Positions 8,269-15,685 of a stretch of 17,604 bases of DNA are shown in pieces (the stretch's first letter is position 1; every line of letters begins with the position of its first letter). The notes under the pieces were generated by a model. It worked only from the letters and a program-made list of their open reading frames with translations, was not told the DNA's origin and made no database searches. Source of the stretch: JBKHBQ01 sp046542305 (GTDB taxonomy: Bacteria > Bacteroidota > Bacteroidia > Bacteroidales > 4484-276); the NCBI GenBank assembly GCA_046542305.1, contig JBKHBQ010000056.1:1-17604 (forward strand), read 5' to 3'. The position numbers and the translations under genes are program-made.

Positions 8269-11200
8269 TTGCCGCTGGTGCTCTCGCTGCTGTTGCGCAA
8301 TCCGGAGGTGCAGACCATGGTGTCGAAAATGGCGGCTGCTTTTCTTTCGCGTCAGATCGGTACCAATGTGGAGATCGGAGAGATCAATTTTAATATTCGT
8401 GGCACTTTCCGGCTCAACGATTTCATAATCGACGACCGGCAGGGGCATAACATGCTTACCATCGACCGGCTCGAATCGCGCCTCAACTGGATTAATTTCA
8501 GTGCCCAGAAAGTCAGTGTTGCCTCCCTCAACATGGAAGGTCTGGATTTTGCCCTGAGAAAATATCACGGCCGCGAATTGAGCAACCTTGGCTTTTTTTT
8601 GCAGTACTTCCTGCCGGCTCATGCCGATACCCTCGAAAAGGAACGGGAACCGTGGGTGATCATGGTAAAGGATCTGCAACTGAGAAATATGCACTTCCTC
8701 TATGAGAATGAAGACCGCAAGACCGGCGGTCCCGGGATCGATTATGCCGACCTCGAACTCATCGACATGGATTTACTGATGAATAACCTGGAGGTGGATG
8801 GCGATACCATTACCGGCAGGATTCAAAATCTCGCGTTTGTGGAAAAGAGCGGCTTCGAACTTGAGGAGTTCTCGGGCAGCACCCGGTTCACTCCTTTAGG
8901 CTTGTCGGTTAAAAACATGAAGATCATCACCAACAACTCCAGCATTGATGCGGACTTTAGTTTCGACTATGACAACCTGAGCGCCTTCAGCAATTTTATT
9001 ACGGAGGTGCGGTTCGATGCAACCGTTAGGGAAACCGGGCTGGAGATGAGCGACATCGGCTATTTTGCCCCAACAATGTTCAGCATGACGGATTTTATTA
9101 CGTTTAAAGGTGATTTTCGTGGCACGGTGGCCAATATCCACGGGAAAAAAATTGAAGCCGGATACGGCAATAACACCCATTTTGTGGGCAGCATAAGCAT
9201 GAACGGCCTTCCGGATATTTATGAAACCTTCATTCATGCCGATATCGAGCAGCTTACTTCCTCGGCAGCCGACGTGCGTTCGTTCCAGCTTCCGGGCGAT
9301 GCGGAGAAAATTCCCGTACCCGATTTGCTGGTAAAAATGGGGATCGTAAATATTAACGGGAAATTTACCGGATTTTACAACGATTTTGTTTCCAGGGCTG
9401 TGTTTCGCAGCAGGCTCGGAAGGCTCAGCACCGACATCATCCTGCGAACGCTCGAGGGTGAAAATGTGCTCGCTTACGAAGGTCGTCTGGAAGCCACGGG
9501 ATTGAACATCGGAAAGCTTTTCGATGCCCAATCGCTGGGAAAAACCAGTTTTGTGCTGGATGTGGACGGGCAGGGCGTGGAACCCGAAAAACTTGACCTG
9601 AAGGCAGAAGGGACTGTAAAATCCCTCGAACTGATGGGCTATGATTATCAGAATATCATCGTGGACGGACATTTGGAAAGCCAGGTTTTTGAAGGGATGA
9701 TGTCGATCCGTGATGAAAACCTGGATTTTACCTTCAACGGACTTGTGGATTTTAATGAAGAAAGGCCCCGGTTTAATTTCCAGTCGAAAATCAACCATGC
9801 TGATCTTTTTAACCTGCGACTTACCGACAGGGATTCCACAGCCATTCTTTCCACCCGGCTCGATATCGACTTTCAGGCAAGCAGCATCGATAATATCCAG
9901 GGCATCGTTGTATTCGACAGCATAAGCTATCGGGAAGGTGCGCAGGACCATTTTCTCGACAGCCTTACCATAAGTGCCCATGCCTCCGAAAATGCCGGCA
10001 CACGTTTCTCGCTTTCTTCCGACTGGATTGAAGCCGAAGTGAAGGGCGATTACCAGGTAAGCCGGATTGCGCCGGCCATCAGGCAATATGTGGCCCGTTA
10101 TTCTGATGTGCTGGCTTCCGAAATAGGTGAAGGCGGCGGAAATGGCTATCAGCAGCAGGTTGGTTTTGAGGTATTGCTGAAACAACCGGATGCGCTTACC
10201 GGCCTGTTTGCGCCCGGGTTGCAGGTATCTGCGGGCACCCATATCGAAGGGAAATTTGATGCTGAGGCGGCTTCGCTGGAGATCGACGGCCGCTCCAACC
10301 TCCTCGATTATTCAGGCATAAAAGGCTATAACTGGCGCATGAAAACCTATTCCGACCAGGAGCAGTTCCATCTTCTCACGGGTTTCAGCAGGCTGATGTT
10401 TATAGAGCCGTCGGAAACGGATTCCGCACGCTTCGGCATCGACAGCCTGTCGGTGGTCAACCGCCTTAAGGCCGATACCCTCCGCTACGATGTGGTTTGG
10501 GACGACCTGGATAATACAGGCACCAATACCGCCGAGTTCGAGGGAATGGTGAGCCTGGACGGCACGAATCAGTTTACGGCCTATTTCAGCGAGGTGGATT
10601 TGCTGGTCGATAGTACCCAATGGCGTGTAGACCCGGATAACAGGATTACTTACGATACCAGCGGGTTATTTATAAGGGAGATGTCCTTTTATAGCGATAG
10701 CTCCCGGTTTGCTATTAATGGCGGTGTTTCCGAAAATCCTACCGACAGCCTGAGGCTTGAGTTTCATGAATTGGATATTTCACATCTCGACCGCCTTCTG
10801 GTCAATCGCGATGTGAATGTTGACGGCGTACTGAGCGGGAATGCCACCCTGGTGAACCTTTTTTCCATTCCCAATTTCCTGGTGGATATCGAGATGAACC
10901 GCCTGGCATTTAATAAGGCTGAGCTCGGTACACTTCAATTGAATACAAGCTGGGACGATGAAGACGGCAGGCTCGACGTTGAAATGCAGATTCTGGATCA
11001 TGGAAATTTAGGTGTCAGCAGGATTCTCGATGTTACAGGCAATTATTTTCCTGCCGGCAGGCGGGAGAACTTCAATTTTGATGTGACACTGCAGAATTTG
11101 GGCACGCGCATGTTTAATCCTTTCGTGGATGAATACATCCACATCGACCGCGAAAGCCTGGCCAGCGGAAAACTGAAGGTGACGGGCAGCTACAACAAGC

Positions 11201-12711
11201 CCGTTGTTGACGGCAAAATCAACCTGTTGCGGACACAGTTCCTGATCAAGTACCTCAACACGAAATATTCGGCGGCAGGAAGTGTAAATTTTTCGGAAAA
11301 TGCCATAAACGTTGGTGAACTTAACGTCTACGATACCCGCCGGCGTTCGGCTTCATTAAGCGGGAATGTAACCCATGATTATTTCAGGGATTTTATCCTC
11401 GATATACAGATCAACCACGAAAACTTCAGCGCACTGAACACCACCGCCCGCGATAATGAACTTTTCTACGGTACGGCAGTGGTCACCGGTCTGGTGGATA
11501 TCGACGGCCCGCTCGACGACATCACCATGAACATCGCCGCCCGAACCAACGATGGCACCCGCATCATGATTCCCATCTCCTCGGCGTTGAGCGTTTCGGA
11601 AAACGATTTCATCATCTTCATCAACAATGCCGACACCACCGAAAAGCAGGAGCAGGTATACAATGTAAACCTGAAAGGACTTTCCATGACCTTAGAGCTG
11701 GAGGTGACCCCAGACGCCGATATTCAAATCTTCCTGCCTTATGGAATGGGAAACATCAAAGGCTTCGGAAGCGGCGATATCAACCTGGGCATCACACCGC
11801 GGGGCGATTTTACCATCAACGGTGATTACCAGATCAGCGACGGGGAATTCTTCTTTACCCTTGAAAACCTCATCGGCAGGGAATTCAATATACGCGAAGG
11901 CAGTTCAATCAGTTGGACGGGAAGCCCCTACGATGCCACCGTGGATATTACTGCCACCTACGATGTGAAAACCACCCTGGCAGGCCTCAGGCTGCAAACC
12001 GACTCTACTTCAGTGTACAATACCCGGCTGCAGGTGGAGTGTATTATCCATCTTCAGAATGCACTGTTCAATCCTGATATTCGTTTTTCAATCGATTTTT
12101 CCAATGTTGACGACGATACCAAGCAGATCATCTATGCTTCGCTCGATACCACCGATCAGTCGGCCATGAGCCAGCAGATCGTTTCGTTGCTGGTGCTCGG
12201 AAGTTTTAGTTATACCACCGGAGGGCCGAATATCGGCGCTACCGGATTCAAACTGTTATCAAACCAGTTGAGCGACTGGCTGAACAAGATCAGCAAGGAT
12301 TTCGATATCGGGATCAATTACCAGCCCGGAACAAAGCTTACCGAAGACGAACTGGAGGTGGCTCTGCGAACGCAGTTGTTCAACGACCGCCTTTCCATCG
12401 ACGGCAATTTCGGGGTGCGCGGCACATCCGAGGCGCAGAATACCTCCAATGTGGTGGGCGATATCAATGTGGAATACATGATTACCGACGACGGACGTTT
12501 CCGCATCAGGGCATTCAACCGGACCAACGACATCAGCTTCCTCGAAGACAACGCTCCATATTCGCAGGGTGTGGGGGTTTTTTACCGGAAGGAATTTGAA
12601 ACCTTCGGCGATTTGTTTTCCAACGATAAAAAGGAAAAGAAGAAAAATGAAAAAGGAAAGAGCCGCAACGATAAGGCGGTGAGCGAGTCAGCAAAGCGGG
12701 ATGAGGAGTGA
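8269..12711 (+). CDS. tamB: TamB-like translocation/assembly module protein
   Basis: A very long envelope protein, 1480 residues from the TTG at 8269. It consists of repetitive beta-strand segments (for example FNGLVDFNEERPRFNFQSKI and VTGLVDIDGPLDDITMNIAA) typical of the AsmA/TamB beta-taco fold. The C-terminal TamB domain (DUF490) covers about residues 1000-1445, with GDFTINGDYQISDGEFFF near 1180, SQQIVSLLVLGSFSY near 1305 and a closing GVGVFYRKEFETF. TamB proteins span the periplasm, anchored in the inner membrane, and help assemble or lipidate the outer membrane. The frame is open from 8161 and encodes a basic stretch and a membrane anchor (RKAIHIILYLLTFAVSLPLV, 8221-8280). The true start must therefore lie upstream of the TTG, yet no ATG, GTG or TTG is available there. 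The last 34 residues are a Lys/Glu-rich tail. Adjacency to tsaD is, from memory, common in this phylum. Confidence 0.9.
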   Translation: MPLVLSLLLRNPEVQTMVSKMAAAFLSRQIGTNVEIGEINFNIRGTFRLNDFIIDDRQGHNMLTIDRLESRLNWINFSAQKVSVASLNMEGLDFALRKYHGRELSNLGFFLQYFLPAHADTLEKEREPWVIMVKDLQLRNMHFLYENEDRKTGGPGIDYADLELIDMDLLMNNLEVDGDTITGRIQNLAFVEKSGFELEEFSGSTRFTPLGLSVKNMKIITNNSSIDADFSFDYDNLSAFSNFITEVRFDATVRETGLEMSDIGYFAPTMFSMTDFITFKGDFRGTVANIHGKKIEAGYGNNTHFVGSISMNGLPDIYETFIHADIEQLTSSAADVRSFQLPGDAEKIPVPDLLVKMGIVNINGKFTGFYNDFVSRAVFRSRLGRLSTDIILRTLEGENVLAYEGRLEATGLNIGKLFDAQSLGKTSFVLDVDGQGVEPEKLDLKAEGTVKSLELMGYDYQNIIVDGHLESQVFEGMMSIRDENLDFTFNGLVDFNEERPRFNFQSKINHADLFNLRLTDRDSTAILSTRLDIDFQASSIDNIQGIVVFDSISYREGAQDHFLDSLTISAHASENAGTRFSLSSDWIEAEVKGDYQVSRIAPAIRQYVARYSDVLASEIGEGGGNGYQQQVGFEVLLKQPDALTGLFAPGLQVSAGTHIEGKFDAEAASLEIDGRSNLLDYSGIKGYNWRMKTYSDQEQFHLLTGFSRLMFIEPSETDSARFGIDSLSVVNRLKADTLRYDVVWDDLDNTGTNTAEFEGMVSLDGTNQFTAYFSEVDLLVDSTQWRVDPDNRITYDTSGLFIREMSFYSDSSRFAINGGVSENPTDSLRLEFHELDISHLDRLLVNRDVNVDGVLSGNATLVNLFSIPNFLVDIEMNRLAFNKAELGTLQLNTSWDDEDGRLDVEMQILDHGNLGVSRILDVTGNYFPAGRRENFNFDVTLQNLGTRMFNPFVDEYIHIDRESLASGKLKVTGSYNKPVVDGKINLLRTQFLIKYLNTKYSAAGSVNFSENAINVGELNVYDTRRRSASLSGNVTHDYFRDFILDIQINHENFSALNTTARDNELFYGTAVVTGLVDIDGPLDDITMNIAARTNDGTRIMIPISSALSVSENDFIIFINNADTTEKQEQVYNVNLKGLSMTLELEVTPDADIQIFLPYGMGNIKGFGSGDINLGITPRGDFTINGDYQISDGEFFFTLENLIGREFNIREGSSISWTGSPYDATVDITATYDVKTTLAGLRLQTDSTSVYNTRLQVECIIHLQNALFNPDIRFSIDFSNVDDDTKQIIYASLDTTDQSAMSQQIVSLLVLGSFSYTTGGPNIGATGFKLLSNQLSDWLNKISKDFDIGINYQPGTKLTEDELEVALRTQLFNDRLSIDGNFGVRGTSEAQNTSNVVGDINVEYMITDDGRFRIRAFNRTNDISFLEDNAPYSQGVGVFYRKEFETFGDLFSNDKKEKKKNEKGKSRNDKAVSESAKRDEE

Positions 12712-12722
12712 TGGGGGAGTTG

Positions 12723-12743
12723 CCTGCGCAAAGCGCATAGCGG
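12723..12743 (-). repeat. GCGCTNN heptad array, minus orientation
   Basis: Read on the minus strand, three 7-mers follow each other: CCGCTAT, GCGCTTT and GCGCAGG. They begin 11 nt beyond the tamB stop. The same bases include a TGCGC-AAA-GCGCA hairpin (12725-12737) with no T-tract, so it is a weak terminator candidate at best. It belongs to the same heptad family as 12815-12835, in the opposite orientation. Confidence 0.5.
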
Positions 12744-12814
12744 TTATCGCAGAACCTGAAAGTTCACCTTTACTCTTTGCGTGATAGCTACAGCCGCTCC
12801 CTATCCTGCATTTT

Positions 12815-12835
12815 GCGCTCAGCGCTGAGCGCTCT
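12815..12835 (+). repeat. GCGCTNN heptad array containing an 18-bp palindrome
   Basis: Three tandem 7-mers, GCGCTCA, GCGCTGA and GCGCTCT, lie in exact register. Bases 12815-12832 are also a perfect 18-bp palindrome. The block sits directly upstream of the tsaD -7 box, where a -33 element would be, so it could act as an operator, a hairpin or a dispersed repeat. Between the two heptad blocks (12744-12814) I see nothing recognisable. Confidence 0.6.
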
Positions 12836-12853
12836 GCTCAACTCAAAAAAAAT

Positions 12854-12861
12854 TACCTTTG
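12854..12861 (+). promoter_or_regulatory. Candidate -7 promoter element of tsaD
   Basis: TACCTTTG matches TAnnTTTG exactly and lies 18 nt before the tsaD ATG, which would give a short leader of about 10-12 nt. No clear TTTG is found at -33; that position is occupied by the GC-rich palindrome. Confidence 0.5.
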
Positions 12862-12879
12862 CATGCTAAAAAAAACACC

Positions 12880-13896
12880 ATGGCACTCATTCTCGGCATC
12901 GAATCTTCATGCGACGATACTTCTGCGGCAGTGATCCGCGATACAACCATCCTGTCGAACATCACCGCCAACCAGGAAGTGCACCGCAAGTACGGCGGCG
13001 TAGTTCCGGAGCTGGCTTCGCGCGCGCATCAGCAAAACATCATCCCGGTTATCCATGAGGCACTTAAAGCGGCCGGCGTGGAAAAGGAAGAACTGGATGC
13101 CGTGGCATTTACCCGCGGTCCCGGACTGCTCGGGTCGCTGCTGGTGGGTACTTCGTTTGCCAAGGCTTTTGCCCTCGGGCTCAACATCCCGCTCATCGAG
13201 GTGGATCACATGCAGGCACATATCCTGGCGCATTTTATCAGAAAACCCTATGAGGAGAAAAAAGATCCTTCATTTCCGTTCCTTTGCCTCACGGTGTCGG
13301 GCGGACATACGCAGATCGTGCTGGTGAAGGATCATTTCGATATGGAGGTGGTGGGGCAGACCATCGACGATGCCGCCGGCGAAACTTTCGACAAGGCCGC
13401 CAAGATCATGAGCCTGCCCTACCCGGGAGGCCCCGTCATCGATAAGCTGGCACGGCAGGGAAATCCCGCCGCGTTCACCTTCCCCGAACCGCAGGTGCCC
13501 GGACTGGATTACAGCTTCAGCGGATTGAAGACTTCGTTTTTGTATTTCCTCCGCGATGCGCTCCGAAAAGATCCGGATTTCATCCAAAACAACAAGAATG
13601 ACCTGTGCGCCTCCATGCAAAGTACCATCATCAACATCCTGATGAAAAAGCTGAAGCAGGCTGCCAAGAAATACGGTACCAAAGAAGTGGCCATTGCCGG
13701 CGGCGTTTCCGCCAATTCCGAACTTCGCACCGCCATGGAGCAGGCACAGCGCGACATGGGCTGGAACACCCACATTCCCGCCTTCCAGTTCACCACCGAC
13801 AATGCCGCCATGATCGCCGTTACCGGATATTTCAAATACCTCAAAGGCGAATTCACCGACCAGAAAACTGCGCCGTATGCGAGGGGTGGGATTTGA
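12880..13896 (+). CDS. tsaD: tRNA N6-adenosine threonylcarbamoyltransferase TsaD
   Basis: This 338-residue protein matches the usual length of bacterial TsaD (Kae1/Gcp). The N-terminal signature is LGIESSCDDTSAAV. The metal-binding motif is HMQAH (His110 and His114), with the third ligand Asp308 in TTDNAAM. Nucleotide-binding segments include VSGGHTQIVLV (139-149), AGETFDKAAK, YPGGPVIDKL (181-190) and AIAGGVSANSELR (271-283). TsaD transfers the threonylcarbamoyl group from threonylcarbamoyl-AMP to A37 of ANN-decoding tRNAs, working with TsaB and TsaE; those genes are not in this window. It is cytoplasmic and normally essential. I chose the ATG at 12880 because MALILGIESSCDDT begins like the family. 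An in-frame TTG at 12859 would only add a K-rich heptapeptide that overlaps the predicted -7 box. It follows tamB by 168 nt and probably has its own promoter. Confidence 0.97.
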   Translation: MALILGIESSCDDTSAAVIRDTTILSNITANQEVHRKYGGVVPELASRAHQQNIIPVIHEALKAAGVEKEELDAVAFTRGPGLLGSLLVGTSFAKAFALGLNIPLIEVDHMQAHILAHFIRKPYEEKKDPSFPFLCLTVSGGHTQIVLVKDHFDMEVVGQTIDDAAGETFDKAAKIMSLPYPGGPVIDKLARQGNPAAFTFPEPQVPGLDYSFSGLKTSFLYFLRDALRKDPDFIQNNKNDLCASMQSTIINILMKKLKQAAKKYGTKEVAIAGGVSANSELRTAMEQAQRDMGWNTHIPAFQFTTDNAAMIAVTGYFKYLKGEFTDQKTAPYARGGI

Positions 13897-14107
13897 TTAG
13901 TAATAGGCGTTTGAAAATTCTTAAGTGTTAATAACGTGTGGATTAGAACCTGCGCGTCATCCTTCAACCATGTTTACAAACCAAACAATTGCTTTTCGCT
14001 GATTGTTTAAACTTTTTTGCCCGGGTTATCCTGAATAAGCGCCATGCCTGCGATTGAACAAGATGCAGGGGATGCTGTTTTTAATGATTGGTTAAAATTT
14101 CCTGTTT

Positions 14108-15238
14108 ATGAAAATCGGATTATTGAAGGAAGATGCTCCTGAAAACCGGGTGGCCCTGCTGCCCGAAGCCATTCCCTCACTCGTTGCACAAAAAATTGAA
14201 GTTTTAATTGAGAAAGATGCCGGATCAGGCGCCCATGCCCCGGATGAGCTGTATCTGAAGGCCGGTGCCGTAGTGGTTTCGCGCGAAAGTATATTTGCAG
14301 ATGCACAGCTTATCATGGGAATCAATGCGCCGGAGCGGGAGTATTTAAATAAGATGAAGCCGGGACAGGTGATCATCGGGATGTTTAACCCGCTCAATGC
14401 GCATGACATGGTGAAGGCTTTCCAGGATCGTAAGGTCACTGCTTTCAGCCTCGATGCCGTTCCGCGCATTTCGCGGGCACAGGCCATGGATGTACTTTCG
14501 TCAATGGCCACGGTAGCCGGATACCGGGCGGTGCTCGAGTCGGCGCTGAACCTTCCCACGTTCTTCCCGATGTTTATGTCGGCGGCAGGAACCATCAAAC
14601 CTGCAAAAGTGCTGGTGCTGGGCGCCGGTGTGGCGGGGCTGCAGGCCGTTGCCACGGCGCGTAAGCTGGGCGCGGTGGTGGGAGTGTTCGATGTACGGTC
14701 GGCGGTAAAGGAGGAAGTGCAGAGCCTTGGCGGAAAATTCATCGAGGTGGAAGGCGCCCGCGAAGACGCTGCTGCAGGAGGGTATGCCGTGGAACAGACC
14801 GAGGATTTCAAAATGAAGCAAACGCAGATGATCCAGGATCACGCCATCAAGTCGGATGTGGTGATCTGCACCGCGCAGATCCCCGGCCGCAGAGCGCCCC
14901 TGCTCATTACCGCCGACACCGTTGGCAAAATGAAACCCGGATCGGTGATCGCCGACCTGGCCGCCTCCACAGGCGGAAACTGCGAACTCACCGAAAACGA
15001 CAAAACCATCGTACACCATGGCGTGAAGATCATCGGCAACTCCAATTATCCTTCGGGCATGCCGGTGGATGCCAGCCGCATGTTCGGCAAAAACCTGCTG
15101 AATTTCATGGCGCTGATCATTGATGATGAAGGGAACCTGAAGTTGGATTTTGAAGATGAGATTGTGAAGGGCGCCTGCATCACCCACAACGGGGAGGTGG
15201 TGAACGAAAGGGTGAAAAGTGTTTTACAACAGGAATAA
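14108..15238 (+). CDS. pntAA: NAD(P) transhydrogenase subunit alpha part 1 (NAD(H)-binding domain I)
   Basis: This 376-residue soluble subunit is the domain I protein of the split (three-gene) proton-translocating transhydrogenase, as in Rhodospirillum. The N-terminus KIGLLKEDAPENRVALLPE is the alanine dehydrogenase/PNT N-domain signature. The RQD-loop residues are kept in PRISRAQAMDVLSS: Arg120, Gln125, Asp128 and Ser131 match R127, Q132, D135 and S138 of the R. rubrum protein. The Rossmann motif is VLGAGVAGLQA (GAGVAG at 172-177), followed by VFDVRSAVKEEVQSLGG. It binds NAD(H) on the cytoplasmic face and passes hydride to NADP(H) on domain III of PntB. The start ATG is 211 nt after the tsaD stop. 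I find no exact TAnnTTTG box just upstream, so the operon's promoter is not identified. It is first in the order pntAA-pntAB-pntB. Confidence 0.96.
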   Translation: MKIGLLKEDAPENRVALLPEAIPSLVAQKIEVLIEKDAGSGAHAPDELYLKAGAVVVSRESIFADAQLIMGINAPEREYLNKMKPGQVIIGMFNPLNAHDMVKAFQDRKVTAFSLDAVPRISRAQAMDVLSSMATVAGYRAVLESALNLPTFFPMFMSAAGTIKPAKVLVLGAGVAGLQAVATARKLGAVVGVFDVRSAVKEEVQSLGGKFIEVEGAREDAAAGGYAVEQTEDFKMKQTQMIQDHAIKSDVVICTAQIPGRRAPLLITADTVGKMKPGSVIADLAASTGGNCELTENDKTIVHHGVKIIGNSNYPSGMPVDASRMFGKNLLNFMALIIDDEGNLKLDFEDEIVKGACITHNGEVVNERVKSVLQQE

Positions 15239-15269
15239 AATTGATCAGCGAAGCAAGCCAGCCTCGCCT

Positions 15270-15286
15270 GCGGATCCGCCTGGCGG
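15270..15286. repeat. GC-rich overlapping palindromes in the pntAA-pntAB spacer
   Basis: GCGGATCCGC (15270-15279) is a perfect 10-bp palindrome and overlaps CCGCC-T-GGCGG (15276-15286). They lie in a 104-nt spacer inside an otherwise tight operon, within a GC-rich block at about 15255-15287. It resembles the short palindromic repeats often scattered between Bacteroidota genes, but only one copy is visible here. It might also stabilise or attenuate the message. Confidence 0.5.
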
Positions 15287-15342
15287 GAGTTTTGCCAAAC
15301 GTTTATGGAAGACCAGCTACAAATTTTACAAAACAAATCACT

Positions 15343-15654
15343 ATGGAAGATATATTCATTTTTTTCTATTCGTTCAGAGAACCGATCTTTATCATGGTAC
15401 TTGCTATTTTCCTGGGCATCGAGGTGATCTCCAACGTGCCGTCGGTGCTGCATACGCCGTTGATGTCGGGGGCCAATGCCATCAGCGGTGTGATCATTAT
15501 CGGGGGAATTATTCTGGTGGGCCACACCGATGTCAGCCGGATTTCGCTGGAACTTGTGCTGGGAATTCTGGCCGTGCTTTTCGGTACCCTCAATGTGGTG
15601 GGCGGTTTTGCCGTCACCGACCGGATGCTTGAAATGTTCAGAAAGAAGAAGTAG
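15343..15654 (+). CDS. pntAB: NAD(P) transhydrogenase subunit alpha part 2 (membrane)
   Basis: This small membrane subunit has 103 residues, the usual size for the separate alpha-2 chain. Three membrane segments are visible at about 14-31, 46-62 and 69-92. The family motif LHTPLMSGANAISG (36-49) lies before the second segment. The end, VTDRMLEMFRKKK, is the typical cytoplasmic tail. With PntB it builds domain II, the proton path that couples hydride transfer to the proton gradient. The start at 15343 is preferred because MEDIFIFFYSFREPIF begins the homology; an in-frame TTG at 15241 would translate the palindromic spacer. The NAI(H/S) position carries Ser48 rather than His, which matters for the proton path (see findings). 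The gap to pntB is 31 nt. Confidence 0.94.
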   Translation: MEDIFIFFYSFREPIFIMVLAIFLGIEVISNVPSVLHTPLMSGANAISGVIIIGGIILVGHTDVSRISLELVLGILAVLFGTLNVVGGFAVTDRMLEMFRKKK

Positions 15655-15685
15655 GAGAATAAGCTAAAAAACTATCAATCCGACC

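Noticed and set aside
8896..10242. 448-codon open frame antisense to tamB
   Set aside because: Its length is striking, but the sense strand encodes a typical TamB protein throughout. The antisense product shows no recognisable motif and fits the long shadow frames caused by codon bias.
12859..12879. TTG start adding seven residues to TsaD
   Set aside because: The TTG is part of the predicted -7 box and the extra residues are not family-like; the ATG at 12880 fits the conserved N-terminus.
13983..14018. Possible terminator after tsaD: AAACAAT/ATTGTTT hairpin with a T6 run 4 nt later
   Set aside because: The 7-bp stem has only one G-C pair, the loop is 13 nt, and the T-run is not adjacent, so it is too weak to call.
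15241..15342. 34-codon TTG extension of PntAB
   Set aside because: It would translate the GC-rich palindromic spacer; the conserved subunit begins at 15343.
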